Source of the DNA: Chenopodium formosanum
Lineage: Eukaryota; Streptophyta; Magnoliopsida; Caryophyllales; Amaranthaceae
Assembly (NCBI GenBank): GCA_024500155.1
Contig: CM044871.1
Coordinates: forward strand, 38,356,228-38,420,227
Reading direction: 5' to 3'
Length of the DNA stretch: 64,000 nt
Shown here: positions 11,553 to 23,619 of the stretch, in pieces
How positions within the stretch are numbered: the first letter of the stretch is position 1
Layout: every line of letters begins with the position of its first letter
The notes under the pieces: model-generated
Seen by the model: only the letters and a program-made list of their open reading frames with translations
The model's database searches: none
What the model was told of the DNA's origin: nothing
Made by a program: the position numbers and the translations under genes

Positions 11553-12992
11553 TGTTGGGGTTTGGTGAGTCCGACTCACCGCGAAAACAAACCCAAAAAC
11601 AAGACCGCACTCGCAATAAATAAAACCATAAACATAATTATATTAATCACAAGATTAAGATAAGCTAATTACCTTTGACGCGTGCTTCGCTCCAAAATGA
11701 GCTCCTACTTGAAAGCTTCAAGTCCCGCTCACACGGAGACCTCCAACGAAGTCCACTCGCACCAACAAAACCGACTAGGTCCAATGTCTTGGGGTTAGTA
11801 AGACCCGACCAATAAAACCCAAGTAATTATATTGAGTTCAAAGGTTTTCACTAATTGTGATGCCTTTTTAAACTATTACTCAAGCATCATTCCCAATGCC
11901 TATACTTGGGTATTTATAGGAAATGATGGGAGTATCATTTACTCTCCCATCAATGTGGGATAGTATGATTTTTCCATTTTATTTTAAAGCTAAAATAAAA
12001 TTAATAATCAAGCTAGTAATAAATCAACAAGTGGCAAGCTCATGTGAGTGGTTAGGTGAGGACCACTTGGAGAAGGAGGGGACCAAACTTGCTCCCCACT
12101 CCCTCTTCCATAACCGGCCACCTCACTCCACACACACTCAAGGACCAGAAGCCACATGGCACCCACCCTTGGGCACCAAGGCAGCCAAGGTGGGCTGCCA
12201 TGTGCTGCTGTCCGTGACAGCCACGCCTAGCAAGCCCAGCAGGCCCAGCACTCACATGCGGGCTGCCAGGCGCTGTTGGCCAGCAAGCCCAGCATGCTTG
12301 TGCGGGCTGCTGCTGGCCTTGTGCCTTGGCCAGCGCTGCTAGGCAGCAAGCAATGGTCTAGCCATGCTGCTGCTAGCTATGGCGAGCTGGCGCGCCTAGC
12401 GTGCTAGCTGCTGCAGCTTGTTGCGGCATGGCTTACTAGCCATTGCGCGCACCAGGCTGCGCCTAGCATGCTAGCACGCACTAGCCACCGCCTAGCCTTG
12501 CAATGCTAGCATGGGTGCGCTAGCACGCACCAGCCAGCCTAGGCTCGCTTTGGTGCGCATGCTAGCCACAATGCTAGGCCATACGCCCTTAGCACTCAGT
12601 TTGCTTGGACATTCCGATGCTAGGGGTATTTTGGTCTTTTGTTGATTTATTACTATTTCTCGTCTCGTCTTTCACTATTTTTCAACTCGACTTCCGACGC
12701 TCGGTTTCGACGCTCTAAGCTCGAATTTCCGACGTCTAAATAAATATTACTTGGTCGACTCATTAATTCCTTCTGAATAAATTCGTCGGTTCGGTTTGTT
12801 GAATGCTTGGGTGTGACCCGAAGGGTTCAGTCAAGATTAAGCTGTAATATTAATTTTTCATTAATATTACTGATCGGAAGCGGCCTCCACCCAGGCATTC
12901 CGATCAGTTGACCTCACTGAATATATTAGCTTTATAATAATTTTGAACCCACTAACGGAATAGTACACTTGTTCGAAGGACACCATTCCTTT
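11553..12992 (-). mobile_element. E4 3' LTR (Ty1/copia)
   Basis: It runs TGTTGGGGTTTGG...CATTCCTTTCA and matches 20370-21802 along its length with scattered differences. It contains a TATA box and a strongly GC-rich half (12170-12600) full of GCTAGC, CTAGC and GGCGCGCC words. Long frames in that half (for example 11923-12342) occur in both LTRs but resemble no known protein; I treat them as composition artefacts. Confidence 0.93.
11911..11918 (-). promoter_or_regulatory. E4 3' LTR TATA box
   Basis: The complement reads TATAAATA within CCTATAAATACCC. The same box lies at 20729-20736 in the other LTR. Confidence 0.7.
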
Positions 12993-13025
12993 CAATCTCC
13001 CACTTGTCCTTCCGGACAAGTGCGC
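12993..13025 (-). other. E4 polypurine tract with adjoining 9-bp hairpin
   Basis: In element sense the sequence CACTTGTCC-GGAA-GGACAAGTG (13003-13024) forms a perfect 9-bp stem with a four-base loop. Its 3' arm runs straight into the polypurine tract AAGTGGGAGAT that abuts the 3' LTR. Confidence 0.8.
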
Positions 13026-13875
13026 ATTTTGTGTACAGCCTTTTTCCTATGTCGCTTAATGTCTCTTCATGAACTATAAGGTAAGATTTATTTTGTCATC
13101 CTTATTACGTCCAGAAGTGTTTCCCGATTTCGAGTCCGACTGTCAATAAACAGATGATTTCTAAAATCCATTCGAGCACGGCCATGCATTTTACAGTCTC
13201 GCTCTACGAGAGGCCTTGTATACAACAAAGACATCTTCCCTATTTTAGTAGGGGAACATTCCAGTCTTGTAATGTAGCTCCTCTTACTGAGAGGACCTAG
13301 TCGCCCGAGTGTTGCCGTTATAATCCCCTATTACGGCAGACGTTTGACAACTTCAAAGCGAACTAGTACTCAAACAAGAGAACTCACAATACTCATGGTC
13401 GAGGAAATAGGTTCCGATAGCCATAATGAGAAGTATACTTATGACAAATTTTTAATTTCTTAAAGTATTCTCATAGGTCGATCCAGTATGGTTCTAAACC
13501 AATACCTGTGCAAATGATTTATGACAATCATGTCCTAGTAGCACATGAAACGGTGCTATAAATCAAACTACACACTAATCTCAATCGGTCATTAATCGTC
13601 CATCGTTTAAATGACCTTGATTAGGGATAGTTTTCGATTATAATATTCAATGTTCACTTAATAGGTGTTTCCTTACCAAGACTGGTCTTGATACCCTATT
13701 TTGAATATTCTCATAATCGAATGGACTCATTATTTAATCCTAAACCACAATTAAATAGCATAACGGAGTAATAAAATATTGCATGAAATTTTATATTACT
13801 CCAAAACTTGAATGGTTTTCCTTAGCGTCTTACATTAATTTTTCTCAAAATTAACTAAAACACTAAACAAGGAAA
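13026..13875 (-). mobile_element. E4 3' untranslated region
   Basis: About 850 bases lie between the end of pol and the polypurine tract. I see no coding frame. Confidence 0.7.
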
Positions 13876-14455
13876 TCAAAGCCAGTCTCCTACATGCTTG
13901 ATTCCCATTGCCTCAACGTGCTTGTTGTGCTTCACTTGAGGCAAAGGTTTAGTAAGTGGATCGGCTACATTGTCATCCGTTCCAACTTTGCAAATTCTGA
14001 TTTCACCCTCTGATTTCCATTCTTGAATCATGTGAAATCGCCGCTTGACATGTTTGACCTTCTGATGTTCCCTAGGCTCTCTGGCCTAAGCAATAGCTCC
14101 ATTGTTGTCACAATAGAGGGCTATTGGACCCTTTATAGAGGGTACAACATCAAGTTCACCAACGAACTTACGAATCCAAACAGCCTCCGTAGCTGCTTCA
14201 GCTGTTGCTAAGTATTCAGCTTCAGTTGTAGAATCTGCAGTTGTACTCTGCTTTGCGCTCTTCCAACTAAACGCCCCTCCATTTAGATAGAACACATATC
14301 CAGATTGCGATTTGAAATCGTCTCTGTCTGTCTGGAAGCTTGCGTCGGTATAACCTTCCATAACTAAATCCTCTGCACCACCATACACCAGGAATTTATC
14401 CTTGTTCTTTTTCAGGTACTTTAGGATATTTTTTGCAGCAGTCCAATGCGCCTCT
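13876..14455 (-). pseudogene. E4 pol, RNase H domain
   Basis: The frame shows a copia-type RNase H: GYTDASFQTDRDD, then SGYVFYLNGGAFSWKSAKQS, then ADSTTEAEYLATAEA, then LYCDNNGAIA. The catalytic Asp (TDAS), Glu (EAEY) and Asp (DNN) are present. A stop codon at about 14083 interrupts it, but the same frame continues to a typical copia pol C-terminus (DPLTKPL, then MGIKHVGDWL) ending at about 13876. A frameshift near 14455 separates it from the RT part. It would have degraded the RNA strand of the replication hybrid. Confidence 0.88.
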
Positions 14456-15935
14456 CCTGGTCTGATTGGTAACGGCTCGTAGCACTCAAGTCATACGATA
14501 CATCTGGCCTAGTACATATCATGGCATACATGATCGATCCAATAAGCGAAGCATATGGAATCTGATTCATTCTTACCTGCTCATCAAGTGTCTGTGGACA
14601 GTGCTTCTTGCTTAGGGTTATGCCATGTGACATTGGCAGGTGACCTCTCTTGGCCTCCTCCATGCCAAATCGAGCAAGTACCTTATCAATATAAGTACTC
14701 TGACTCAATCCAATCATCCTTTTCGATCTATCCCTATAGATCTTGATGCCTACTATGTACTGAGCCTCTCCCAAGTCTTTCATTGAGAAGCACTTTCCAA
14801 GCCAGGCCTTTACAGACTCTAACAACGGAATGCTGTTTCCAATGAGCAATATGTCATCGACATATAAGACTAGGAAGGCGATGTCACTCCCACTAACCTT
14901 CTTGTAAACACAAGATTCATCTGGATTCTTGATAAAACCCAACTTACTGATGGCTTCATCGAATCGCAGATTCCAACTTCTGCTTGCTTGCTTTAGTCCA
15001 TAAATGGACTTCTTAAGCTTACAAAATTTCCTAGCATTGTTTTGGTCGATAAAACCTTCAGGCTGTGTCATATACACAGTTTCTTCCAAATAACCATTAA
15101 GGAAGGCGGTTTTGACGTCCATCTGCCATATTTCATAATTGTAATATGCAGCAATCGCTAGGAGGATCCGAACGGATTTAAGCATTGCGACTGGTGAAAA
15201 GGTTTCATCGTAATCAATACCATGAACTTGTCTGTAACCTTTTGCCACCAATCTAGCTTTGTAAATGAATACATTTCCATCTTTGTCGGTTTTCAACTTG
15301 AAAATCCACTTACATCCGATAGGTGTATAACCTTCGGGTAAGTCAACCAAGTCCCAGACTTGATTTTCAAACATGGAATCCATTTCAGATCTCATGGCCT
15401 CTTGCCATTTAGCAGAGTCGGTGCTTGCCATCGCTTGCTTGTAGGTTGCCGGTTCATCTCCATCCATAATCAGGATGTCCTGATTATCGGTTAATACTAA
15501 ACCAAGATATCTATTTGGTTGAGATCTCGGCCTCTGAGACCTACGTAGGGTAATGGATTGAGCATTTGCATTGTCGGTTCGACTTTGCACATTTTGATCA
15601 TTTTGACCTGCGTCAACAGATGCTGTTTGAGCACTTTGACTGTCATTATGATTTTGTTGCTCATCCTCACGAACTTTGTCGAGTTCGATTTTCCTCCCAC
15701 TTGTGATTTTGGAAAGGTGCTCCTTCTCCAAAAAGACACCATCGCGAGCAACAAACACTTTGTTCTCCGATTTGTTGTAGAAGTAATACCCTTTGGTTTC
15801 TTTTGGGTAGCCCACAAAGTAAACCTTGTCAGATTTGGGATGAAGTTTGTCAGAAATCAATTTCTTGACATATGCTTCGCATCCCCATATCTTAAGAAAA
15901 GATAACCTGGGAGGTTTCTTCATCCATAAATTCAT
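14456..15935 (-). pseudogene. E4 pol, reverse transcriptase and end of integrase
   Basis: The frame begins in the copia integrase C-terminal region (LSFLKIWGCEAYVKK, then DKVYFVGYPKETKGYYFY). It continues into the RT: WQEAMRSEMDSMFENQVW, then WIFKLKTDKDG, then QMDVKTAFLNGYLEETVYM, and the active-site motif YVDDILLIG. Motif A (DVKTAFLNG) and the YVDD box are intact. Frameshifts at about 15910 and about 14455 cut it from integrase and RNase H. Length and order (integrase before RT) are diagnostic for Ty1/copia. The lineage within copia is not certain. Confidence 0.93.
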
Positions 15936-16620
15936 ATGGAGTCTTTTCTACAGCTTTTGATGGAGCACGGTTCAGTGTTAGTGCCGCAGTTAGAAGTGTG
16001 TGTCCACAGAAAGAGATAGGAAGATCACTAAGACCCATTGTTGATCGTACCATGTCTAACAAGGTCCGATTTCTCCTTTCGGATACTCCGTTCCATTGTG
16101 AAGTTCCTGGAGGTGTCAATTCTGAAAGTATACCCTTTTCTTTCAGATGGTCATCGAATTCTTAGCTCAAGTATTCACCACCTCGATCCAATCGAAGGGC
16201 TTTGATTTTCTTGCCAAGCTGATTTTCAACTTCACTCTGAAATTCTTTGAACTTTTCAAATGATTCAGATTTATGCGACATGAGGTAGACATAGCCATAT
16301 CTACTATAGTCGTCTGTGAAAGTGATGAAATATCGATGTCCATTTCTTGTGGTTGAGCTCATTGGTCCACATACATCGGTATGTATAAGACCCAATAAGT
16401 CACTTGCCCTTTTTCCCAACTTGGAGAATGGCTGTTTAATCATCTTGCCTAATAGACATCCCTCGCAATTCTCAAACGATTCTAAATCAAAAGAGTCAAG
16501 AACACCTTCTTGTAAAAGTTTCTTGATGCGTTTGATGTTGATGTGGCCAAGACGTCAATGCCACAAGTAAGTCTGATTTGACTCTATGGTCTTAGCTCTT
16601 TTGGTATCATTATAAACAAT
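15892..16620 (-). pseudogene. E4 pol, GAG-pre-integrase and integrase core
   Basis: In order, the complement encodes a GAG-pre-integrase segment (RLGHINIKRIKKLL, then CEGCLLGKM), then the core (HTDVCGPM, then ITFTDDYSRYGYVYLM, then LRLDRGGEYLS, then GVSERRNRTLLDMVRSTM). Two catalytic Asp (HTD, FTDD region) and the Glu (SERRN) are visible. In-frame stops occur at about 16556 (a Trp codon changed to TGA) and about 16163. A frameshift follows near 15910. Confidence 0.88.
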
Positions 16621-16885
16621 TTGTCCAAAGAAACAAATGTGTCATTCCATAAATATAAACAAGATGATATGTCTTGTGATCAAGTTCAGAATGACGTCCA
16701 ACGCCACAAGATCAAAATATGGTAGATAAAACTAAACAAGTTTTAAATATTGACAAAATATGAGATTTACAAGCTTTATTTGAAAGATTATATTCTTCTT
16801 CCACTTGTGTACTCATATCCACTTGAAAAGCACCGCTCACTTTGTTCCTGAAATAGGTGCATATAGTGAGCCAATTTTCCGGTAT
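16621..16885 (-). other. E4 remnant between gag and integrase; protease not found
   Basis: A copia aspartic protease should lie here. Only about 265 bases separate the gag stop from the pre-integrase region, and I find no D-[ST]-G motif in any minus-strand frame. The simplest reading is an internal deletion. Confidence 0.6.
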
Positions 16886-17779
16886 CTAATACCTTATAAA
16901 TGGCTTATGTTCAAGTGTAAAGATGATACCTGAGATTGAGGTTACTTTTCTTTTCGCCTCATCTTCTAGATACATGCTACATTCTCTTTTGTAGTGTCCG
17001 GGTCTACTACAATAGAAGCAGCGCATCTTAGCTTTGTTCTTGAACTCCTTCTTCTTTGGTCTCAGAGCAACCTTAGCCTTCTTGCAAGAATAGGTTTTCT
17101 GGAGCTCTTGAACAACTTCCATCAAGGACAGTTTGTTCCGCTTGGCCGTAAGTCGCATCTTTAATACAACATACTCCGAATGGAGTGAGCTTAGTAGCAT
17201 GAGAGTCGCTTGCTCATCGTCCACTAGTTTGGCAATTAGCTCCAGATGGGTGAATAGCCTTGTCATGTTGAGCACATGAGCTTGAAGTGGCATCCCGGGT
17301 CTAAGTCTTGCATTATAGACCTTAGCCCATACTTCTTGTCTCTCTTTTGTGAGACACCCATCTTGCGGTGGCTTGATCCTCATGTTCGAGAGTGACCTAG
17401 TCACATCATCCACAAGTCCATCATAGTTGCCTCTGGTACTTTTGGTGACTCTCAAATTGACTACATCTTCTAGAGCTTTGAGCATCATGTCCGGAAAATA
17501 GTTGGAGAACTTCCCCTTCCATTGTACCGGGATGGAGTTTGCCATGAGTCTGGAAACTCTTTTACAATCCATACTCCATACCTCATGTGCCTCATCACTC
17601 ATAATCCCCTTTGAGTAGAAACTCGGGATTTGAGTGTCCAGAATGTGCTCTAAATAGCAATTTTGGAGGGTCTTTTGGAGTTCCTCTTCCCATTCCTTAA
17701 AGTTTACCAAGTTCAGAGAAATTGGCAACTTTTCGGGCAATTCCGGGAGCATAAGGTCGTTGACATAAGTTGAAGACAT
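16886..17779 (-). CDS. E4 gag (UBN2-type copia gag with CCHC knuckle)
   Basis: The start chosen is the ATG at 17779 (MSSTYVNDLMLPELPEKLPI), because the 22 codons upstream read as AT-rich leader. The product is about 297 residues. It has a copia gag fold region (NFKEWEEELQKTL, then WSMDCKRVSRLMANSI, then LRPGMPLQAHVLNMTRLFTH, then LSSLHSEYVVLKMRL). A basic linker and one zinc knuckle, CFYCSRPGHYKREC, follow. Gag would form the virus-like particle and bind the RNA. The frame is open from start to knuckle, and the C-terminus after the knuckle looks replaced because the expected protease does not follow. Confidence 0.85.
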   Translation of the reverse strand: MSSTYVNDLMLPELPEKLPISLNLVNFKEWEEELQKTLQNCYLEHILDTQIPSFYSKGIMSDEAHEVWSMDCKRVSRLMANSIPVQWKGKFSNYFPDMMLKALEDVVNLRVTKSTRGNYDGLVDDVTRSLSNMRIKPPQDGCLTKERQEVWAKVYNARLRPGMPLQAHVLNMTRLFTHLELIAKLVDDEQATLMLLSSLHSEYVVLKMRLTAKRNKLSLMEVVQELQKTYSCKKAKVALRPKKKEFKNKAKMRCFYCSRPGHYKRECSMYLEDEAKRKVTSISGIIFTLEHKPFIRY

Positions 17780-20356
17780 GATTCTACAATTGAAAGAATT
17801 TGAAATAAAAAACCATTCATTATACTTAAATAAGATTGAATTCATACATTTAAATCTAACTTATTTAAAACGTCTTATTCACACATTAAATATTGTCCCC
17901 ATTTTAGGTGAGAATAAGTCGATTCCAAGATCCAAAGAAACAAAGAGTGGTTAAGCATGCTTTGGCTTATCTTAACACTCAATCTCCTAAGGTAAGCAAC
18001 GCTTTGCTAATGGCTCCAAGCCACTCTTGGTTGAATAAATCATCGCATCCAATGCTCTCTAAACAATTTATTCACTTTGCCACGACATGTTAGGACTCCA
18101 TCACTCATATCGTTGAGTATAACCAAAACCACCTTGCATACCCGGTATGCCTTACGTTCCTTGGAGAAGTAGTGATGCCTCGCTTTGGCGTAGCCCACCA
18201 CTACCCTCGTTCGGTTGGTAAGTGTGTTTTGGAATGGCAAGTTTTACTCAATATTTTAGGGACCTAGGGTTTCTATGTTGGTTGATTTAAGTGAACTTAA
18301 TTAATAATCTCAACATTTGAAATCCTAAACATGCATCTAACATATAATTCATATATATATAAACATAAATATATATCAAAAACATAAATAGAGATGCACT
18401 TGGCAACTAGCATGACCCCTTGAGATCTTCAAGTCCTCAAAAGGTCTTCATTTGCAACTTCATGGCTTTGTCTTCTAAGAACCCCGTCTTCAAGACTTGA
18501 CCAAAATATTACAACTCCTAGTATCTACGATTAGGACTAATCTAAATATTAAGGTACAAAAATACTCAATGGTTCGCAGACCGTATTTAGATTTACAAAA
18601 ATACATCACGGATCACAGTCCGTATTTTCTATCCTAATCGGGCCCCACTAGTTGCCATTTCATAAATCCTGTGAGAGAATTTACATTCCATTCATCCATT
18701 CACTATCTGTGAATGGCCCATACATTTTACAACGATAAACAAGTAACAATGCATAAAACGTGCGAGAACTAGTAACTAATCTAGGTGGTTAATCCCATTA
18801 ACACGCCTAATTAAACTAGTCAAAGTTGTTTTAACCGGTTATGGAAATAACTAAGAGACGCTCCCACTAAATTCCGCATCCAACTTAACTAATCCAATTA
18901 ATTAAGTCGGTGAACCCAAATATTTGCCAAAATTAATTTTTGCAAATGTCGCTCAAAAACCGAGGCCTAGCCTCCAAAATTTTTAATTAAATAAATATAA
19001 TAATTAAAATAATTAAAACGACAATTTAAGCAAAATTACGAATTCCAAAATGTCTAAGTGCCTAGCACTAAGACTTGGAGTCCAAAAAAAATACCCTTAT
19101 TTACATATTAAGCAACGCTAAAATTAACTTTAAAATAGCATCGCCTTAATAACCCAGGGTTATTGTGCCAATTATGGGATTGTACATACCGTACAACAAG
19201 CACGTAGTATGCCCATGCGCACCCCCGCAACACCAAGCATCCATGTGGGCTGCTTGTGCTCGCATGCGCTACGCCCAGCCCAGCCAAGCGAAGCAGCACG
19301 CACAGCGCGCACAGCCTTATGCTGCTGCTGCGCCATGCTGCTGCTGGCTGGCGCGCTATGCTGCTGGCAGCGAGCAGCAGCCCACGCCCTTCCTCGCACA
19401 CACAGACGCACAGCACCACGCACCTAAGAGCGAAGCGCCCAGCAGCCTCGGAAGCCACATATGGGTTGCGTGAGCAGCCCAGCTGGCCGAGAGCTAGCTT
19501 GGGGCTCTTAGGCCTCGTGTTGCGTGCTAATGTTTCGAAAATTATTGATTTTGTGTGTGATATTATAAATCAATTCTAAATTAATTTTAGAATCAATTTT
19601 GAGGAAAAATGAAAAATTACAAGTCCAACTTAAATAATTCATCCAAAAGCAGTTAACCAAATTTATTTCCAAGAACCATTCTTTAATAAAATTGGTTTAA
19701 CTTGGTGTAATGAAATAAATTAGGGCAATTCTAACTATTAATTTAATCACTTTAAATTAATCTTGAGATTTTGACAAAATAAAAGGGAGTTGGAAAAAAT
19801 GAACATAAGTTCAATAAAGACTCCAACTTTAATACTTGTGACTTCATGAAAAATTATATCTTCCAATATGAAGATAAACCAATTTCAATCACAAGTTTTA
19901 AACTTTATGATTCCAATCAACTAAAAAATGATTAAATCAACAAAGTTTAACCAAAATTCATGGAATTTAGTAACTCAAAGTTTCAATCACTTATCATAAA
20001 TAAAGATTGAATCTTTAGTACTTGGAAGCAACAAAGAATAACAATTTCACACTTAATGCAATCAATTTGCAATTATGTGAAAAATAAAACCAAACTTTCA
20101 AGCACATATTACTACCAAGTAATCATGCTTAAAGTGGTCTAAAATTGCATATAAATTAAGGAAAGAACCAAATACATAACCACCATAAATATGCAATCAA
20201 TTTTCAAGGTTAGAAAGACTTAAAATTTTTCGTCAAAATTCACTATTTTTGGGTCGAAATCTAGGTTAGGGAGCTAAAGACAGCTCTAATACGAGGTAAA
20301 AATTAAGCCATAAAAACACCTTGAAAATATTATGATTTTAAAAATAAACGAGCGAG
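17780..20356 (-). mobile_element. E4 long 5' leader with GC island
   Basis: About 2.6 kb separates the primer site from gag, very long for copia. From the LTR it is AT-rich (20350-19520), then a GC island of GCAGC and GCGCC words (19510-19190), then AT-rich again to gag. A tandem pair built on TATTTTTGTA and the words TACGGACTGTGATCC / TACGGTCTGCGAACC lies at about 18550-18630. The same arrangement is in E2 on the plus strand. Overlapping frames in the GC island (19108-19579) have no recognisable domain. Confidence 0.7.
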
Positions 20357-20368
20357 GCTCCGATACCG
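20357..20368 (-). other. E4 primer-binding site, initiator tRNA-Met type
   Basis: The complement reads CGGTATCGGAGC, differing at two bases from the usual copia primer site TGGTATCAGAGC. It lies one base from the LTR. Confidence 0.8.
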
Positions 20369-20369
20369 T

Positions 20370-21802
20370 CGTTGGGGTTTTGTGAGTCCGACTCACCGCG
20401 GAAACAAACCCAAAAACAAGACCGCACTCGCAATAAATAAAACCATAAACATAATTATATTAATCACAAGATTAAGATAAGCTAATTACCTTTGACGCGT
20501 GCTTCGCTCCAAAATGAGCTCTTACTTGAAAGCTTCAAGTCCCGCTCACACGGAGACCTCCAACGAAGTCCACCCGCACCAACAAAACCGATTAGGTCCA
20601 ATGTTTTGGGGTTAGCAAGACCCGACCAATAAAACCCGAGTAATTATATTGAGTTCAATGGTTTTCACTAATTGTGATGCCTTTTTCAACTCTTACTCAA
20701 GCATTATTCCCAATGCCCATACTTGGGTATTTATAGGAAATGATGGGAGTATCATATACTCTCCCATCAATGTGGGATAGTATGATTTTTCCATTTTATT
20801 TTAAAGCTAAAATAAAATTAATAATCAAGCTAGTAATAAATCAACAAGTGGCAAGCTCATGTGAGTGGTTAGGTGAGGACCACTTGGAGAAGGAGGGGAC
20901 CAAACTTGCTCCCCACTCCCTCTCCCATAACCGGCCACTTCACTCCACACACACTCAAGGACCACAAGCCACATGGCACCCACTCTTGGGCACCAAGGCA
21001 GCCAAGGTGGGCTGCCATGTGCTGCTGTCCGTGGCAGCCACGCCCAACAAGCCCAACAGGCCCAGCACTCACATGCGGGCTGCCAGGCGCTGCTGGCCAG
21101 CAAGCCCAGCATGCTTATGCGGGCTGCTGCTGGCCTTGTGCCTTGGCCAGGCAGCAAGCAATGGCCTAGCCATGCCGCTGCTAGCTGTGACGAGCTGGCG
21201 CGCCTAGCGTGCTAGCTGCTGCAGCTTGTTGCGGCATGGCTTGCTAGTCATTGCGCGCACAAGGCTGCGCCTAGCATGCTAGCACGCATTAGGCAGCGCC
21301 TAGCCTTGCGATGCTAGCTTGGGTGCGCTAGCACGCACCAGCCATCCTAGGCTCGGCTTGGTGCGCATGCTAGCCAGCATGCTAGGCCATACGCCCTTAG
21401 CACTCGGTTTGCTTGGGCATTCTGATGCTAGGGGTATTTTGGTCTTTTGTTGATTTATTACTATATCTCGTCTCGTCTTTCACTATTTTTCGACTCGACT
21501 TCCGACTCTCGGTTTTGACGCTCTAAGCTTGAATTTCCGACGTCTAAATAAATATTACTCGGTCGACTCATTAATTCCTTCCAAATAAATTCGTCGGTTC
21601 GGTTTGTTGAATGCTTGGGTGTGACCCGAAGGGTTCAGTCAAGATTAAGCTGTAATATTAATTATTCATTAATATTACTGATCGGAAGCGGCCTCCACCC
21701 AGGCATTCCGATCACTTGACCTCACTGAATATATTAGCTTTCTAATAATTCTGAACCCACTAACGGAATAGTACACTTGTTCGAAGGACACCATTCCTTT
21801 TA
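20370..21802 (-). mobile_element. E4 5' LTR (Ty1/copia)
   Basis: It matches 11553-12992. Both terminal dinucleotides are altered here (TG to CG at 20370 and CA to TA at 21802), which fits decay after insertion. The TATA box is at 20729-20736 on the minus strand. The GC-rich half is at about 21000-21400. Confidence 0.93.
20729..20736 (-). promoter_or_regulatory. E4 5' LTR TATA box
   Basis: The complement reads TATAAATA within CCTATAAATACCC. This would be the promoter driving the element's RNA. Confidence 0.7.
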
Positions 21803-21807
21803 CTTAG
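21803..21807. repeat. Target-site duplication of E4, right copy
   Basis: CTTAG here is identical to 11548-11552. Confidence 0.85.
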
Positions 21808-23619
21808 ACTCCTCCTTATCTCCAACCAAACTTCCGCTTCCTCACTAGTTTTGTTTCCACTTTTAAGGTGATATCTCGAGATTCCTCGAAGGAATCGAAA
21901 GAAATAAACAATGTAAAACATTTAGGCTACCCGACATCTTGGCATCGATAGCTCGCTTAATAGGCTTGGCTTGATTACCCTCCACCGATAGTAACTAAAC
22001 CTCACTAAGGTCAAAAGGTCTTGAAAGGGCTGAAACGTTTAGGCTAGAGTAAAGGGCATGGAAATAAATTTGGAAATTAGTGGTTAAGTTAGAAGTGAAG
22101 CAAGGTTGATCATTCCTCAATTCAAAATCAATAAACTACCAACTTTCAAATAAAAAATTCTAGCAATAGATCACAAAGCAACTCCTCCCCCAAGCTTATT
22201 CTTTTTTAACCAAACAACAAATATTTTTGTATTTTCTCAAAAAAAAAAATTCTTTTTTTCTTTTTTTTTTTCATTTCTTTTTATTCTTTGCTCTCGCCGC
22301 TTTTAACTTTGAGCGGCTTTTTCTTTCTTTCCTTTCTTTTCTTCTCATTTGCTCAAACTATTCAACATAACAAAGATAATCACCAGCACTAAGATTTGAG
22401 TTTTTCACTTCTTTTTCATTCTTTTTCTCACTTTCATTAACCAAAAATACAAATCAAGTCCCAAGAATGCTTCACAAAAACTAATAAAGGTGAAAATAAA
22501 GCAAAGGTCCATTGGTTTGTAATGTGGTTATGCAAAAGAAGGGAAAATAACTCAAATTGGGGTACTAATTGAGCAAATGCAAAAGAAAAAAGAATGGAAA
22601 ATAATAAAATAAAACAAAAATCCTAATTGCCTTCGTCTTCCCCTAGGTTTGTTCGATCTCAGTCTCGGGTAGATTAAGCCCAATTCTCAATATAAGCTAG
22701 CAATGCCAAGGATCCAAACGCCACACATGTAAGAAATTTAGAAGGCTAGAACAATATAGATACATCCTCACAAGAATAACGGTAGTGGAGTAGCAAAAAT
22801 CACCTTTAGTAGCAAAAATCACCACAAACCGAGTGAGCTAAGGTCTCATAGCCCTTAAGTTCTACTACCTTGGCAATGATATATGTGTGAACCAACCCCG
22901 ACATCCAAGTGCATGAACACCTCTAACAACTAGGGAAGAGGGTATTCTAGGTGCTAAAGCCCAATTATGTCATAATTTGAAATAAAATATTTTGAAACCT
23001 TGCCTTGAATGCCATGGAAAGACACTATACACACAAATATTCACAAAACAACAATACTCAAGAATGCATATACAATTGTGCAATATGAAAGCATGATCAA
23101 TCAAAATTACATATACCAAAAGTCAACTCAATAAGGCGCTCATGTCCGTCCAAACATAGAAAACCAATCTCAATAATAGACTTTGGCAAGTATGGGTGGA
23201 ATCAATCAAGCAATCAAGAGACTATGGATTAAGAAACTACCAAGAGATATAGACAACCCCCCAAGCTAGCGAATAGCTACTCCCCCAAGCTAGAATGGAG
23301 CATTGTCCTCAATGCTCAAAATAAAGGCATAAAGGGTGGGAGGGAGGGGAAGAAAAAAAGCACATCCACACAACAAATCATAATTCATTCAATCCACATG
23401 CATTTAAGAAAGCAAATTTAAGATGAGGGAAGAAGGAAAGAGTAAACCAAATGTGAGGCGGGTGTTGAAACCCTCAATTGAGCACATTGTCCACATTTTC
23501 ATCTAATTCATCGTCTTTGTTGCTTCTCAAAATGCAAGCAATCATTGGTGTGCTTCTTCTCAAGGATCTCAATCAAAAATCCTTGTACATGAGTATATGC
23601 ATCAAGTACCTATACACAA
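21808..23619 (-). mobile_element. E3 3' internal non-coding region, part 2
   Basis: This continues E3 beyond the E4 insertion. No coding frame is supported. It holds a purine-rich tract in element sense (22195-22345) and three further copies of AGCTTGGGGG, the polypurine-tract core (complement of 22186-22197, 23256-23267 and 23281-23292). It is cut at 23620 by E5. Confidence 0.6.

Noticed and set aside
11923..12342. 139-codon plus-strand frame, echoed at 20740-21207 and with overlapping frames on both strands
   Set aside because: It lies in the GC-rich half of the E4 LTR, is open in several frames at once and resembles no protein. Composition explains it.
19108..19579. Five overlapping frames of 70-116 codons on both strands
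   Set aside because: They sit in the GC island of the E4 leader; simultaneous openness in opposite frames and Ala/Cys/His-rich text indicate low complexity, not genes.
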